Shown: positions 1 through 5,226, counted from the stretch's first letter. The stretch is 5,265 nucleotides of DNA from Mucilaginibacter sp. (GCA_028288315.1 JAQBNY010000146.1:1-5265); one strand, 5' to 3'. Notes: generated by a model not told the origin, from the sequence alone. A program made the numbers and translations.

Positions 1-9
1 ATGCTAAAA

Positions 10-41
10 TCACTAATTCACTAATCCTCCAATTCACTAAT
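10..41 (+). repeat. Octamer tandem array in the eutB leader
   Basis: Four consecutive 8-base units lie directly before eutB. Units at 10-17, 18-25 and 34-41 all read TCACTAAT; the third unit, 26-33, reads CCTCCAAT. Only TAA separates the last unit from the ATG at 45. The array occupies the place where a ribosome binding site would sit, and no Shine-Dalgarno sequence is visible there. Function is unknown; similar 8-base units precede ychF at the other end of the window. No promoter can be seen in the 44 bases available, so eutB may be transcribed from upstream of the window. Confidence 0.75.
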
Positions 42-44
42 TAA

Positions 45-1430
45 ATGTACCAGCACACCATACTCGGTAAAGTTTACAGGTTTGATAACTTGCGGGTGCT
101 GTTGGCGAAAGCGTCGCCATTCCGTACCGGTGATGCGCTGGCTGGTTTAAGTGCCGATACTTACGAGGAACGTGTTGCCGCGCAGATCACACTGGCTGAC
201 GTGCCTTTAAAAACTTTCCTGAACGAGGTTGTTATTCCGTATGAAGAGGATGAGGTTACACGTCTTATTATTGATAATCATGATACAAACGCGTTTAATA
301 CCATTAGTTGCCTAACTATTGGTGAGCTGCGCGACTGGTTGCTGAAAGATGAAACAGATACTCTTATCCTTAAAGGCGTTGCCGATGCCATAACACCCGA
401 GATTGCTGCGGCGGTATCTAAAATAATGCGCAACCAGGATTTGATAGTTGTAGCAAAAAAATGTGAGGTTGTTACCCGGTTCCGAAATACCATTGGGCTA
501 AAAGGGCATTTCTCTACCCGCCTGCAGCCTAACCACCCCACAGATGACCCGCGAGGCATTGCGGCAAGCCTGATAGAAGGTTTGCTTTATGGTAGTGGCG
601 ATGCGGTTATCGGCATTAACCCTGCAACTGATAGCCAGGCGGCGGTGCTGAAGATTTTAACGCTGATTGATACGCTAAGGCAGCAGTTTGAGATCCCAAC
701 GCAATCCTGTGTATTGAGCCATATAACTACTACTATAGATCTGATCAACCAAAATGCCCCTGTAGACCTGTGCTTTCAATCCATTGCCGGAACGGAGAAG
801 GCGAACATGGGTTTTGGTATAAATCTGAATATTCTGGAAGAAGCTTATTCGGCAACATTAAATTTAAACCGGGGAAGTACAGGTAGGAATGTAATGTATT
901 TTGAAACGGGGCAGGGTAGTGCTTTATCAGCCAATGCACATCATGAGGTAGATCAACAAACTTGCGAGGTGAGGGCTTATGCTATAGCCAAAAAGTTTAA
1001 GCCGCTGCTGGTAAATTCAGTAGTGGGTTTTATTGGTCCGGAGTATTTGTATGATGGTAAGCAAATAACCCGCGCCGCATTAGAAGATCATTTTTGTGGA
1101 AAACTACTGGGCCTGCCAATGGGGGTAGATATTTGCTACACCAACCACGCCGAGGCAGATCAGGACGATATGGATAACCTGCTAACCCTGCTGGGCGTGG
1201 CAGGTTGTAATTTTATAATGGGCATACCGGGCTCTGATGATATTATGCTCAATTATCAATCTACATCGTTCCATGATGCCTTATACGTGCGTAAAGTGCT
1301 TGGCTTAAAACCCGCGCCCGAGTTTGAGCAATGGCTATTGAAGCAGGGGATATTTGATGATAAAGGCAACCGGTCGGCCACCGCGGCGGCGGGTTTATTG
1401 AAAGAGATGGGAAGCTTATGGATAAGATAA
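45..1430 (+). CDS. eutB: Ethanolamine ammonia-lyase large (heavy) subunit EutB
   Basis: Catalytic subunit of ethanolamine ammonia-lyase (EC 4.3.1.7), a cytoplasmic adenosylcobalamin-dependent radical enzyme that converts ethanolamine to acetaldehyde and ammonia. The protein has 461 residues, against about 453 in E. coli, and I can align it by eye along its length. Landmarks are VAA (44-46), FSTRLQPN (156-163), GDAVIGINP (185-193), YFETGQGSALS (285-295), VVGFIGPEYLY (326-336), the CYTNHAEADQ stretch (364-373) and DDIMLNYQ (398-405). Residues equivalent to the E. coli active-site set are all present: Arg159 (R160), Gln161 (Q162), Asn192 (N193), Glu287 and Asp362. The enzyme therefore looks functional. 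The start at 45 matches the family N-terminus (ILGKVYRF resembles TLFGNVYQF of E. coli). There is no Shine-Dalgarno sequence; an octamer repeat abuts the start. The C-terminus is a few residues longer than in E. coli. It overlaps eutC by 13 bases, indicating one operon. No ethanolamine permease, reactivase EutA or shell gene is inside the window. Confidence 0.97.
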   Translation: MYQHTILGKVYRFDNLRVLLAKASPFRTGDALAGLSADTYEERVAAQITLADVPLKTFLNEVVIPYEEDEVTRLIIDNHDTNAFNTISCLTIGELRDWLLKDETDTLILKGVADAITPEIAAAVSKIMRNQDLIVVAKKCEVVTRFRNTIGLKGHFSTRLQPNHPTDDPRGIAASLIEGLLYGSGDAVIGINPATDSQAAVLKILTLIDTLRQQFEIPTQSCVLSHITTTIDLINQNAPVDLCFQSIAGTEKANMGFGINLNILEEAYSATLNLNRGSTGRNVMYFETGQGSALSANAHHEVDQQTCEVRAYAIAKKFKPLLVNSVVGFIGPEYLYDGKQITRAALEDHFCGKLLGLPMGVDICYTNHAEADQDDMDNLLTLLGVAGCNFIMGIPGSDDIMLNYQSTSFHDALYVRKVLGLKPAPEFEQWLLKQGIFDDKGNRSATAAAGLLKEMGSLWIR

Positions 1431-2173
1431 TAAAACCAGAACCCGACCCGCTAAGCTTTTTAAAGGCGTTTACCCGGGCACGCATAGCTATTGGCAGCGT
1501 AGGTACCAGCATACCCACTAAGCAATCGCTGCAGTTTAAATTGGCCCACGCACATGCCCGAGATGCAGTGTATTCTGCTATGGATAGCGAGCAGCTTGCA
1601 GAAACTCTGATGCAATTTAGCCTGCCTGTTTTGCAGCTACATAGCAGTGCAGAGAGTCGTGCACAATACCTGCAAAGGCCAGATATGGGCAGGTTGCTTG
1701 ACGAGTATTCTATAAACCGCTTAACCGATCAGATAACCGGCGATGATGTGGTGATAATAGTGGCCGATGGCTTATCTGCACTGGCTATCCATGAAAACAT
1801 ATTAGCTTTATTGCAATTGCTTATCCCTAAATTATTAGCTGCAAAGTTAAAAGTTGGCCAGCTGTGCCTGGTACAGCAGGGCCGTGTAGCCATTGGCGAC
1901 CCTATTGCCGATGCGCTGAACGCCAAGCTATCCATTGTGCTTATTGGTGAGCGCCCCGGCCTTAGCGCGGCCGATAGTATGGGTGCTTATTTGACCTACA
2001 CCCCCAAGCCCGGATTGAAAGACAACTCCCGCAACTGCATCTCCAACATCCGCCCCGGTGGACTTGACCATGCCACTGCTGCCGATAAAATTTTCTACCT
2101 CGTTCAGGAAGCTTTTAAACGGAAATTATCCGGCGTGGAGTTAAAGGATAATGAAGGGTTGTTGGGAGAATAG
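1418..2173 (+). CDS. eutC: Ethanolamine ammonia-lyase small (light) subunit EutC
   Basis: Small subunit that binds EutB and completes the cobalamin site of ethanolamine ammonia-lyase. Family motifs are clear: RPDMGR (87-92), VADGLSA (115-121), VGQLCLVQQGRV (146-157), LIGERPGL (175-182) and CISNIRPGG (207-215). At 251 residues it is about 44 shorter than E. coli EutC (295). The missing part is the N-terminal extension, whose first ~20 residues act in enteric bacteria as the signal for packaging into the Eut microcompartment; here the catalytic domain begins almost at once (FLKAFTRARIAIG, 14-26). This fits a short, compartment-free pathway. The ATG lies inside the end of eutB (13-base overlap, different frame), preceded by a purine-rich AGAGATGGGAAG that could serve as a ribosome binding site, so translation is probably coupled and keeps the subunits in step. 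No intrinsic terminator is evident just after the TAG stop. Confidence 0.96.
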   Translation: MDKIIKPEPDPLSFLKAFTRARIAIGSVGTSIPTKQSLQFKLAHAHARDAVYSAMDSEQLAETLMQFSLPVLQLHSSAESRAQYLQRPDMGRLLDEYSINRLTDQITGDDVVIIVADGLSALAIHENILALLQLLIPKLLAAKLKVGQLCLVQQGRVAIGDPIADALNAKLSIVLIGERPGLSAADSMGAYLTYTPKPGLKDNSRNCISNIRPGGLDHATAADKIFYLVQEAFKRKLSGVELKDNEGLLGE

Positions 2174-2249
2174 CGTCCTCAGCTAACTTATGTAAAAGGA
2201 ATTCTTGGCATATTTAATCTGTCGTTGATATTATCACTGTTCCGCTTGG

Positions 2250-2284
2250 TCTTGTCTCTTGATTCTTACTTCTCGACTCTAGCC
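2250..2284 (+). repeat. Degenerate heptamer tandem array
   Basis: Five consecutive 7-base units all begin with TCT: TCTTGTC at 2250, TCTTGAT at 2257, TCTTACT at 2264, TCTCGAC at 2271 and TCTAGCC at 2278. Compared with a consensus TCTTGAC they match at 6, 6, 4, 6 and 5 of 7 positions. The array looks like an old tandem expansion that has since diverged. It sits about 50 bases upstream of the -7 box of the next gene; no function can be assigned. Confidence 0.6.
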
Positions 2285-2310
2285 CCTCAGGTAACACTTT
2301 TAATACAGAT

Positions 2311-2340
2311 TTTGCCAGGATAAATAATTTAATAACTTTG
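2311..2340 (+). promoter_or_regulatory. Bacteroidota-type promoter for the TIM-barrel gene
   Basis: TTTG at 2311-2314 and TAACTTTG at 2333-2340 match the Bacteroidota primary sigma factor consensus (-33 TTTG or TTG, -7 TAnnTTTG), with an 18-base spacer inside the usual range. Transcription would start a few bases past 2340, giving a leader of roughly 30 bases before the ATG at 2377. This makes the gene a transcription unit separate from eutBC. Confidence 0.8.
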
Positions 2341-2351
2341 GTTTAAACCAA
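2338..2351. promoter_or_regulatory. 14-base perfect palindrome overlapping the promoter, candidate operator
   Basis: TTGGTTTAAACCAA is a perfect inverted repeat that shares its first three bases with the -7 box and extends over the predicted transcription start. A repressor dimer bound here would block initiation. The half-site does not identify the regulator family, and no regulator gene is in the window. A palindrome of this length somewhere in about 5 kb is not very improbable by chance, so the argument rests on its position. Confidence 0.4.
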
Positions 2352-2366
2352 TTACTCTCAAAAACC

Positions 2367-2370
2367 GGAG
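2367..2370 (+). promoter_or_regulatory. Ribosome binding site supporting the start at 2377
   Basis: GGAG lies 6 bases before the ATG. It is the clearest Shine-Dalgarno sequence in the window, and it supports the start that retains the Tat signal peptide. Confidence 0.7.
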
Positions 2371-2376
2371 ATTATT

Positions 2377-3312
2377 ATGAAAAAGCAAAATCTAAGCAGG
2401 CGCCAGTTTATTGGCAGCGGTGCACTTGCCGCAACATCTATGCTGTTCCTTTCAAAAACATCATTCGCGGGTTCGCTTTTAAGTGCCGCTAAACCAAATT
2501 CTGTTATTAATGGCGTGCAGATAGGAGTAATCACTTACTCTTTCAGGAGTATGCCCGGCACTGTCGAAGATCTGCTGAAATATTGCATTGATTGTAACAT
2601 TAACGCTATTGAATTAATGGGTGATGCAGCCGAAGCTTATGCCGGTGCCCCAAAACGCGAACAGGGGCAGAGTTGGACCGAGTTTGCACCCAAAATAGCC
2701 GAATGGCGTGCTGCAGCATCAATGGATAAATTTAAAGAGCTTCGTAAAATGTATAACGATGCCGGTGTAACCATTTATGCCTGGAAACCCAATGCTTTAG
2801 GCGCCAAAAACAGCGATGCGGAGATAGAATATGCTTTTAATGTAGGCAAAGCATTAGGCGTAACACATGTTACTGTAGAGCTGCCTAACGATGAGCAAAC
2901 CAAACGCCTGGGCGACCTGGCCACCAAACATAAAATGTATGTAGGTTATCATGCGCATACACAAGCTACGCCAACATTGTGGGATACCGCGCTTAGTCAA
3001 TCTAAATATAATGCCATTAACCTTGATATTGGTCACTACGCATCAGGTACCAGCAGTAGCCCTATACCATTTATTGAAAAGTATAATGACCGTATAACCA
3101 GCATGCACATTAAGGATCGTAAGTTTAACAATGGCCCCAACGCGCCATGGGGACAAGGTGATACACCTATAAAAGAAGTACTGGCTTTAATGAAAAAGAA
3201 CAAGTATAAGTTTCCGGCTACTATTGAACTGGAATATGCAATCCCTGCAAGTTCAGATGCAGTGCAGGAAGTAAAGATATGCCGTGCATATGCGGCTGAT
3301 GCTTTAAAATAA
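2377..3312 (+). CDS. Tat-exported sugar phosphate isomerase/epimerase-like TIM-barrel protein
   Basis: A 311-residue member of the xylose isomerase-like TIM-barrel (AP endonuclease 2) superfamily. The N-terminus is a twin-arginine signal: LSRRQFIG (6-13) with the arginine pair at 8-9, a hydrophobic stretch (about 14-25), and a probable cleavage site near FAG (30-32), so the folded enzyme should be exported to the periplasm or anchored outside the cytoplasm. The barrel begins at VQIGVITYSFR (47-57). Likely divalent-metal ligands, by analogy with the family, are Glu168 (VELP), Asp217 (NLDIGH), His244 (MHIKDR) and Glu284 or Glu286 (IELEY); His192 and His194 in GYHAH (190-194) are probably also in the active site. 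The substrate cannot be read from sequence. Family members isomerise or epimerise sugars, keto-sugars or inositols, and Bacteroidota encode many exported paralogues near carbohydrate loci, but no such neighbours are seen here. It has its own promoter and ribosome binding site. Family call is firm, exact reaction unknown. Confidence 0.9.
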   Translation: MKKQNLSRRQFIGSGALAATSMLFLSKTSFAGSLLSAAKPNSVINGVQIGVITYSFRSMPGTVEDLLKYCIDCNINAIELMGDAAEAYAGAPKREQGQSWTEFAPKIAEWRAAASMDKFKELRKMYNDAGVTIYAWKPNALGAKNSDAEIEYAFNVGKALGVTHVTVELPNDEQTKRLGDLATKHKMYVGYHAHTQATPTLWDTALSQSKYNAINLDIGHYASGTSSSPIPFIEKYNDRITSMHIKDRKFNNGPNAPWGQGDTPIKEVLALMKKNKYKFPATIELEYAIPASSDAVQEVKICRAYAADALK

Positions 3313-3324
3313 ACAGAATGGTTA

Positions 3325-3392
3325 TCATGCTGAGCTTGTCGAAGCATTGTGGGTGGGGCATTTGCGCACGTCCTTCGACAGGCTTATGATGA
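3325..3392. repeat. REP-like imperfect inverted repeat
   Basis: Two 20-base arms, 3325-3344 (core GAGCTTGTCGAAG) and 3373-3392 (core CTTCGACAGGCTTA), are complementary at 16 of 20 positions, or 18 of 20 counting G-T pairs. A 28-base spacer separates them. The element starts 12 bases after the TIM-barrel stop codon. From general knowledge, arms of the type TGAGCTTGTCGAAG facing CTTCGACAGGCTCA recur in intergenic regions of many Bacteroidota genomes. In RNA it would form a long stem that could stabilise the 3' end or aid termination. Whether a RAYT-type transposase spread it cannot be judged here. Confidence 0.7.
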
Positions 3393-3394
3393 CC

Positions 3395-3423
3395 CACTAT
3401 ATTGTTCATTGAACAATATAGTG
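3395..3423. terminator. Perfect 13-bp hairpin between convergent genes, possible bidirectional terminator
   Basis: CACTATATTGTTC (3395-3407) and GAACAATATAGTG (3411-3423) are exactly complementary, with the 3-base loop ATT. The length makes chance very unlikely. Its place between convergent stop codons (3312 and 3438) suggests a terminator for both strands. However, the stem is AT-rich and there is no proper T-run on either side, so a classical intrinsic terminator is not proven; a protein-binding palindrome or part of a repeat element is possible. Confidence 0.5.
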
Positions 3424-3437
3424 CAGCTCAGTTATTG

Positions 3438-3779
3438 TTATTTAAAAGAAGATATATGGGTTGTTTTTATACTCAGTACAAAAGATTTACCTACACTTAT
3501 CTTTATGGCCTTATCCTGAATTATAGCCTTTATGGTTTCGTCGGTTTTAAGGGCTTCGTACAGGTCGCGCGCAACAGCAGATCCGCTTATGTTATTGGTA
3601 ACCTTGCCATTTTCCATAGCTAAACTAAAGGTGTAGCCAGATTTGCCCCGGTCGCCGGCAGATTCAAAATCAGTGATATTTAATTTAAAGCTCTGCTCTT
3701 CAACAAGGCTTCTCTTTAAATGCAGGCGAATAACCGGGATGTATTTTCTCCAGGTTGTAAGGTATTTTCTTTCTTCCAT
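3438..3779 (-). CDS. Small conserved-looking protein of unknown function
   Basis: A 113-residue soluble protein that I do not recognise. It has no signal peptide, membrane segment or cysteine. The N-terminus is basic (KYLTTWRKYIPVIRLHLKRSL, mostly 5-25). The middle, residues 32-60, includes DFESAGDRGKSGYTF and looks like strands and turns. A helix-like segment (SAVARDLYEALKTDETIKAII, about 67-87) follows, and then a strand-rich end (IKISVGKSFVLSIK, 92-105). The even amino-acid composition and balanced mix of charged and hydrophobic residues are those of a real protein, and no better frame exists here. The ATG at 3779 is the only ATG before an in-frame TGA seven codons upstream. No Shine-Dalgarno sequence is present. 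It lies downstream of the tRNA-Arg terminator and converges on the TIM-barrel gene. A role close to nucleic acids is conceivable from the basic N-terminus but is speculation. Confidence 0.75.
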   Translation of the reverse strand: MEERKYLTTWRKYIPVIRLHLKRSLVEEQSFKLNITDFESAGDRGKSGYTFSLAMENGKVTNNISGSAVARDLYEALKTDETIKAIIQDKAIKISVGKSFVLSIKTTHISSFK

Positions 3780-3789
3780 GTGTGGGTGG

Positions 3790-3797
3790 TAAAGGTA
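3790..3797 (-). promoter_or_regulatory. Weak candidate -7 box for the small gene
   Basis: Read on the minus strand, TACCTTTA matches 7 of 8 positions of TAnnTTTG if the n positions are ignored. No TTTG lies at the proper distance upstream. Its end is only 10 bases from the ATG, so initiation here would yield an almost leaderless mRNA. Readthrough from the tRNA unit is the alternative. Confidence 0.25.
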
Positions 3798-3839
3798 TCA
3801 ATATAATACGGATAGCCGCCTACATTATCAATAAAGCAT

Positions 3840-3872
3840 AAAAAAAAGCGGGTAACTTAGCCGTTACCTGCT
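3840..3872 (-). terminator. Intrinsic terminator of tRNA-Arg
   Basis: On the minus strand, AGCAGGTAAC and GTTACCCGCT form a 10-position stem with one A-C mismatch around the loop GGCTAA, followed at once by eight T residues (3840-3847 on the plus strand are all A). It begins 11 bases after the tRNA 3' end and is the strongest terminator in the window. Confidence 0.88.
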
Positions 3873-3883
3873 CTTATAAAATG

Positions 3884-3955
3884 TGTTCCCGATGAGATTC
3901 GAACTCATATCGACGGCTTCGGAGGCCATAATTCTATCCATTGAACTACGAGAAC
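3884..3955 (-). tRNA. tRNA-Arg, anticodon CCG
   Basis: A complete 72-base cloverleaf on the minus strand. The acceptor stem is GTTCTCG with CGGGAAC (one T-G pair), the D stem GTTC with GAAT, the anticodon stem ATGGC with GCCGT, the loop CTCCGAA with anticodon CCG, a 4-base variable region, the T stem ATGAG with CTCAT and the loop TTCGAAT, and discriminator A. It decodes the arginine codon CGG. CCA is not encoded; the genomic 3' flank continues CAT, so CCA must be added enzymatically. It has its own -7 box and terminator, so it is a single-gene unit between ychF and the small gene. Confidence 0.96.
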
Positions 3956-3963
3956 TATTGCCG

Positions 3964-3971
3964 CAAAGATA
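3964..3971 (-). promoter_or_regulatory. -7 box of the tRNA-Arg promoter
   Basis: The minus strand reads TATCTTTG, an exact TAnnTTTG match. Its last base is 8 bases before the first base of mature tRNA, so the 5' leader is very short. A TTG lies upstream with a 15-base gap, shorter than the usual spacer, so the -33 element is uncertain. Confidence 0.65.
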
Positions 3972-3972
3972 T

Positions 3973-4006
3973 AAAAAACGGCTAACCAATCTTATTAATT
4001 GGTAAG
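3973..4006 (-). terminator. Candidate terminator after ychF
   Basis: On the minus strand, CTTACCAAT and ATTGGTTAG pair at 8 of 9 positions around the loop TAATAAG, followed by CC, G and six T residues. The stem is poor in GC, so termination may be weak. It lies 54 bases past the ychF stop and just upstream of the tRNA-Arg -7 box, so the T-run also falls in the tRNA promoter spacer. Confidence 0.5.
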
Positions 4007-4060
4007 AGTTGTAAAGCACCGCGCACCAACATTATATTCAGCTTAGTAGTTAGTAATTGG

Positions 4061-5164
4061 TTAAACGTTAAACCTAAAGTGCATTATATCGCCATCTTCA
4101 ACAACGTAGGTTTTGCCTTCAACGCCCAGCTTGCCATTTTCTTTAATAACAGCTTCTGATCCATTAAACTTAACAAAATCTTCATACTTTATTACCTCTG
4201 CACGAATAAATCCTTTCTCAAAGTCGGTATGGATAACGCCGGCAGCCTGCGGAGCGGTAAAGCCTTGTGTAATGGTCCACGCGCGTACCTCCTGCACACC
4301 TGCAGTAAAGTATGTGGCCAGGTTAAGCAGGCGGTAAGCCGCTTTTATTAACTTATTTACGCCTGATTCTGCAAGCCCCAGGTCACTCAAAAACTCCTGG
4401 CGCTCTTCGTATGATTCCAGTTCAGCAATTTCCGCTTCAATTTGTGCCGATATAATCAATACCTCAGCATTTTCATCTTTTACAGCCGCTTTTACTTTTT
4501 CTACATAAGCGTTACCAGTGGTAACAGAGCCTTCATCAACATTACATACATACATAACCGGTTTAGCAGTAAGCAGCCATATATCTTCAATATATACCTT
4601 ATCTTCTTCAGCAACAGGAGCGGTACGGGCAGATTTTCCTTCCAGTAGATGATTTCTGTAAATGGTTAATACGTCGTAAGTTTTTTTAGCTTCCTTATCG
4701 CCACCTGTTTTGGCCATTTTCTCAACCTTTTGAATCTTTTTTTCTATCGAGTCCAGATCTTTAAGCTGTAGTTCCGTATCAATGATCTCTTTATCGCGGA
4801 TGGGATCAACCGAACCATCAACGTGTATCACGTTATCATTATCAAAGCAGCGTAATACGTGTATTATAGCATTTGTAGCACGTATATTGGCCAGGAACTG
4901 GTTGCCCAAACCTTCGCCTTTACTGGCGCCTTTAACAAGGCCTGCAATGTCAACTATCTCAATAACATTCGGAACAACGTTCTTTGGATTAACAATTTCT
5001 GTCAGTTTTGTAAGGCGTTCATCAGGCACGGTAATTACGCCCACATTTGGCTCAATAGTACAAAACGGAAAATTTGCCGCCTGTGCCTTGGCATTTGATA
5101 AACAGTTAAAAAGCGTTGACTTACCTACGTTTGGTAAACCCACTATACCACATTGTAAACCCAT
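4061..5164 (-). CDS. ychF: Redox-regulated ribosome-binding ATPase YchF (OLA1 family)
   Basis: A 367-residue P-loop NTPase of the Obg/YchF group, close to the usual 363-367 residues. It is universal, cytoplasmic, associates with ribosomes and prefers ATP to GTP. The P-loop GLPNVGKST is at 9-17 and DIAG at 72-75, followed by Leu76, where most GTPases have the catalytic Gln; this hydrophobic substitution is typical of the family. The G4 position reads NVDE (208-211) instead of NKxD, which explains ATP preference, and ISA (238-240) is the G5 element. A helical coiled-coil insertion spans about 130-175. The C-terminal TGS domain spans about 283-366 and ends in the conserved EDGDIMHFRFNV. Cys35 in NFPFC corresponds to E. 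coli Cys35, implicated in redox control by thioredoxin. The start MGLQCGIVGLPN matches the family. There is no Shine-Dalgarno sequence; the leader near the ATG is A-rich. It is preceded by an octamer array with potential for a hairpin, and the pth gene that neighbours it in proteobacteria is not seen here. Confidence 0.97.
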   Translation of the reverse strand: MGLQCGIVGLPNVGKSTLFNCLSNAKAQAANFPFCTIEPNVGVITVPDERLTKLTEIVNPKNVVPNVIEIVDIAGLVKGASKGEGLGNQFLANIRATNAIIHVLRCFDNDNVIHVDGSVDPIRDKEIIDTELQLKDLDSIEKKIQKVEKMAKTGGDKEAKKTYDVLTIYRNHLLEGKSARTAPVAEEDKVYIEDIWLLTAKPVMYVCNVDEGSVTTGNAYVEKVKAAVKDENAEVLIISAQIEAEIAELESYEERQEFLSDLGLAESGVNKLIKAAYRLLNLATYFTAGVQEVRAWTITQGFTAPQAAGVIHTDFEKGFIRAEVIKYEDFVKFNGSEAVIKENGKLGVEGKTYVVEDGDIMHFRFNV

Positions 5165-5174
5165 TATTTTATTA

Positions 5175-5206
5175 TTAGTTGATTAGGTGAGTGGTTGATT
5201 GAGTGA
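5175..5206 (-). repeat. Octamer array in the ychF leader, reading toward the gene
   Basis: On the minus strand four consecutive 8-base units begin with TCA: TCACTCAA (5199-5206), TCAACCAC (5191-5198), TCACCTAA (5183-5190) and TCAACTAA (5175-5182). A 10-base AT-only spacer then leads to the ATG. Unit length, TCA start and position relative to the start codon parallel the array before eutB. Confidence 0.65.
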
Positions 5207-5226
5207 ATAGTTTAAAACCACTCACC
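5186..5226 (-). promoter_or_regulatory. Hairpin in the ychF leader formed by the opposing arrays
   Basis: GGTGAGTGGTT (5186-5196) and AACCACTCACC (5216-5226) are perfectly complementary over 11 bases with a 19-base loop. The second copy at 5240-5249 could compete for the same partner, giving an alternative stem. If transcription starts near the window edge, this stem lies in the untranslated leader, ending 21 bases before the ATG. A regulatory role is possible but unproven; it may only reflect the repeat structure. Confidence 0.4.

Larger units (their letters stand above)
2174..2376. other. Intergenic region between eutC and the TIM-barrel gene
   Basis: A 203-base gap with no credible coding sequence. 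It contains a decayed 7-base tandem array (2250-2284), an 11-base direct repeat with one mismatch (CCTCAGCTAAC at 2177-2187 and CCTCAGGTAAC at 2285-2295, 108 bases apart), and the promoter of the downstream gene (2311-2340). No GC-rich hairpin followed by a T-run was found after eutC, so how that operon ends is unclear. Confidence 0.7.
3313..3437. other. Convergent intergenic region with two inverted repeats
   Basis: The 125 bases between the rightward TIM-barrel gene and the leftward small gene hold a REP-like inverted repeat (3325-3392) and a perfect hairpin (3395-3423). Short open frames crossing this stretch have no family resemblance and cut through the inverted repeats, so I do not treat them as genes. 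Confidence 0.7.

Noticed and set aside
1..24. Micro-ORF ATG at 1 to TAA at 24 (7 codons)
   Set aside because: It runs through the octamer repeat, has no ribosome binding site in view, and the window edge hides its context.
1..44. Cobalamin riboswitch before eutB
   Set aside because: Only 44 bases are available and they are a simple tandem repeat; no B12-box-like conserved core is visible. One could exist further upstream.
3036..3409. Two overlapping minus-strand open frames across the end of the TIM-barrel gene
   Set aside because: They cross the REP-like repeat and the strong TIM-barrel coding frame, and have no recognisable domain or start signal.
3402..3623. Open frame on the plus strand, 73 codons
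   Set aside because: It starts within the perfect hairpin and runs antisense to the small gene; its Tyr- and Phe-rich composition is that of an AT-rich shadow frame.
4029..4060. Possible relic of an octamer array after ychF (minus strand ACTAACTACTAAG)
   Set aside because: Resembles the leader repeats only loosely and does not keep an 8-base register over three units.
4059..4074. Near-palindrome GGTTAAACGTTAAACC at the end of ychF
   Set aside because: It has two mismatched positions and is explained by the final codons of ychF (Phe, Asn, Val, stop), so no separate signal is needed.
4782..5186. Open frame on the plus strand, 134 codons
   Set aside because: It lies antisense to the well-supported ychF and has no family resemblance; other frames opposite ychF and eutB were rejected for the same reason.
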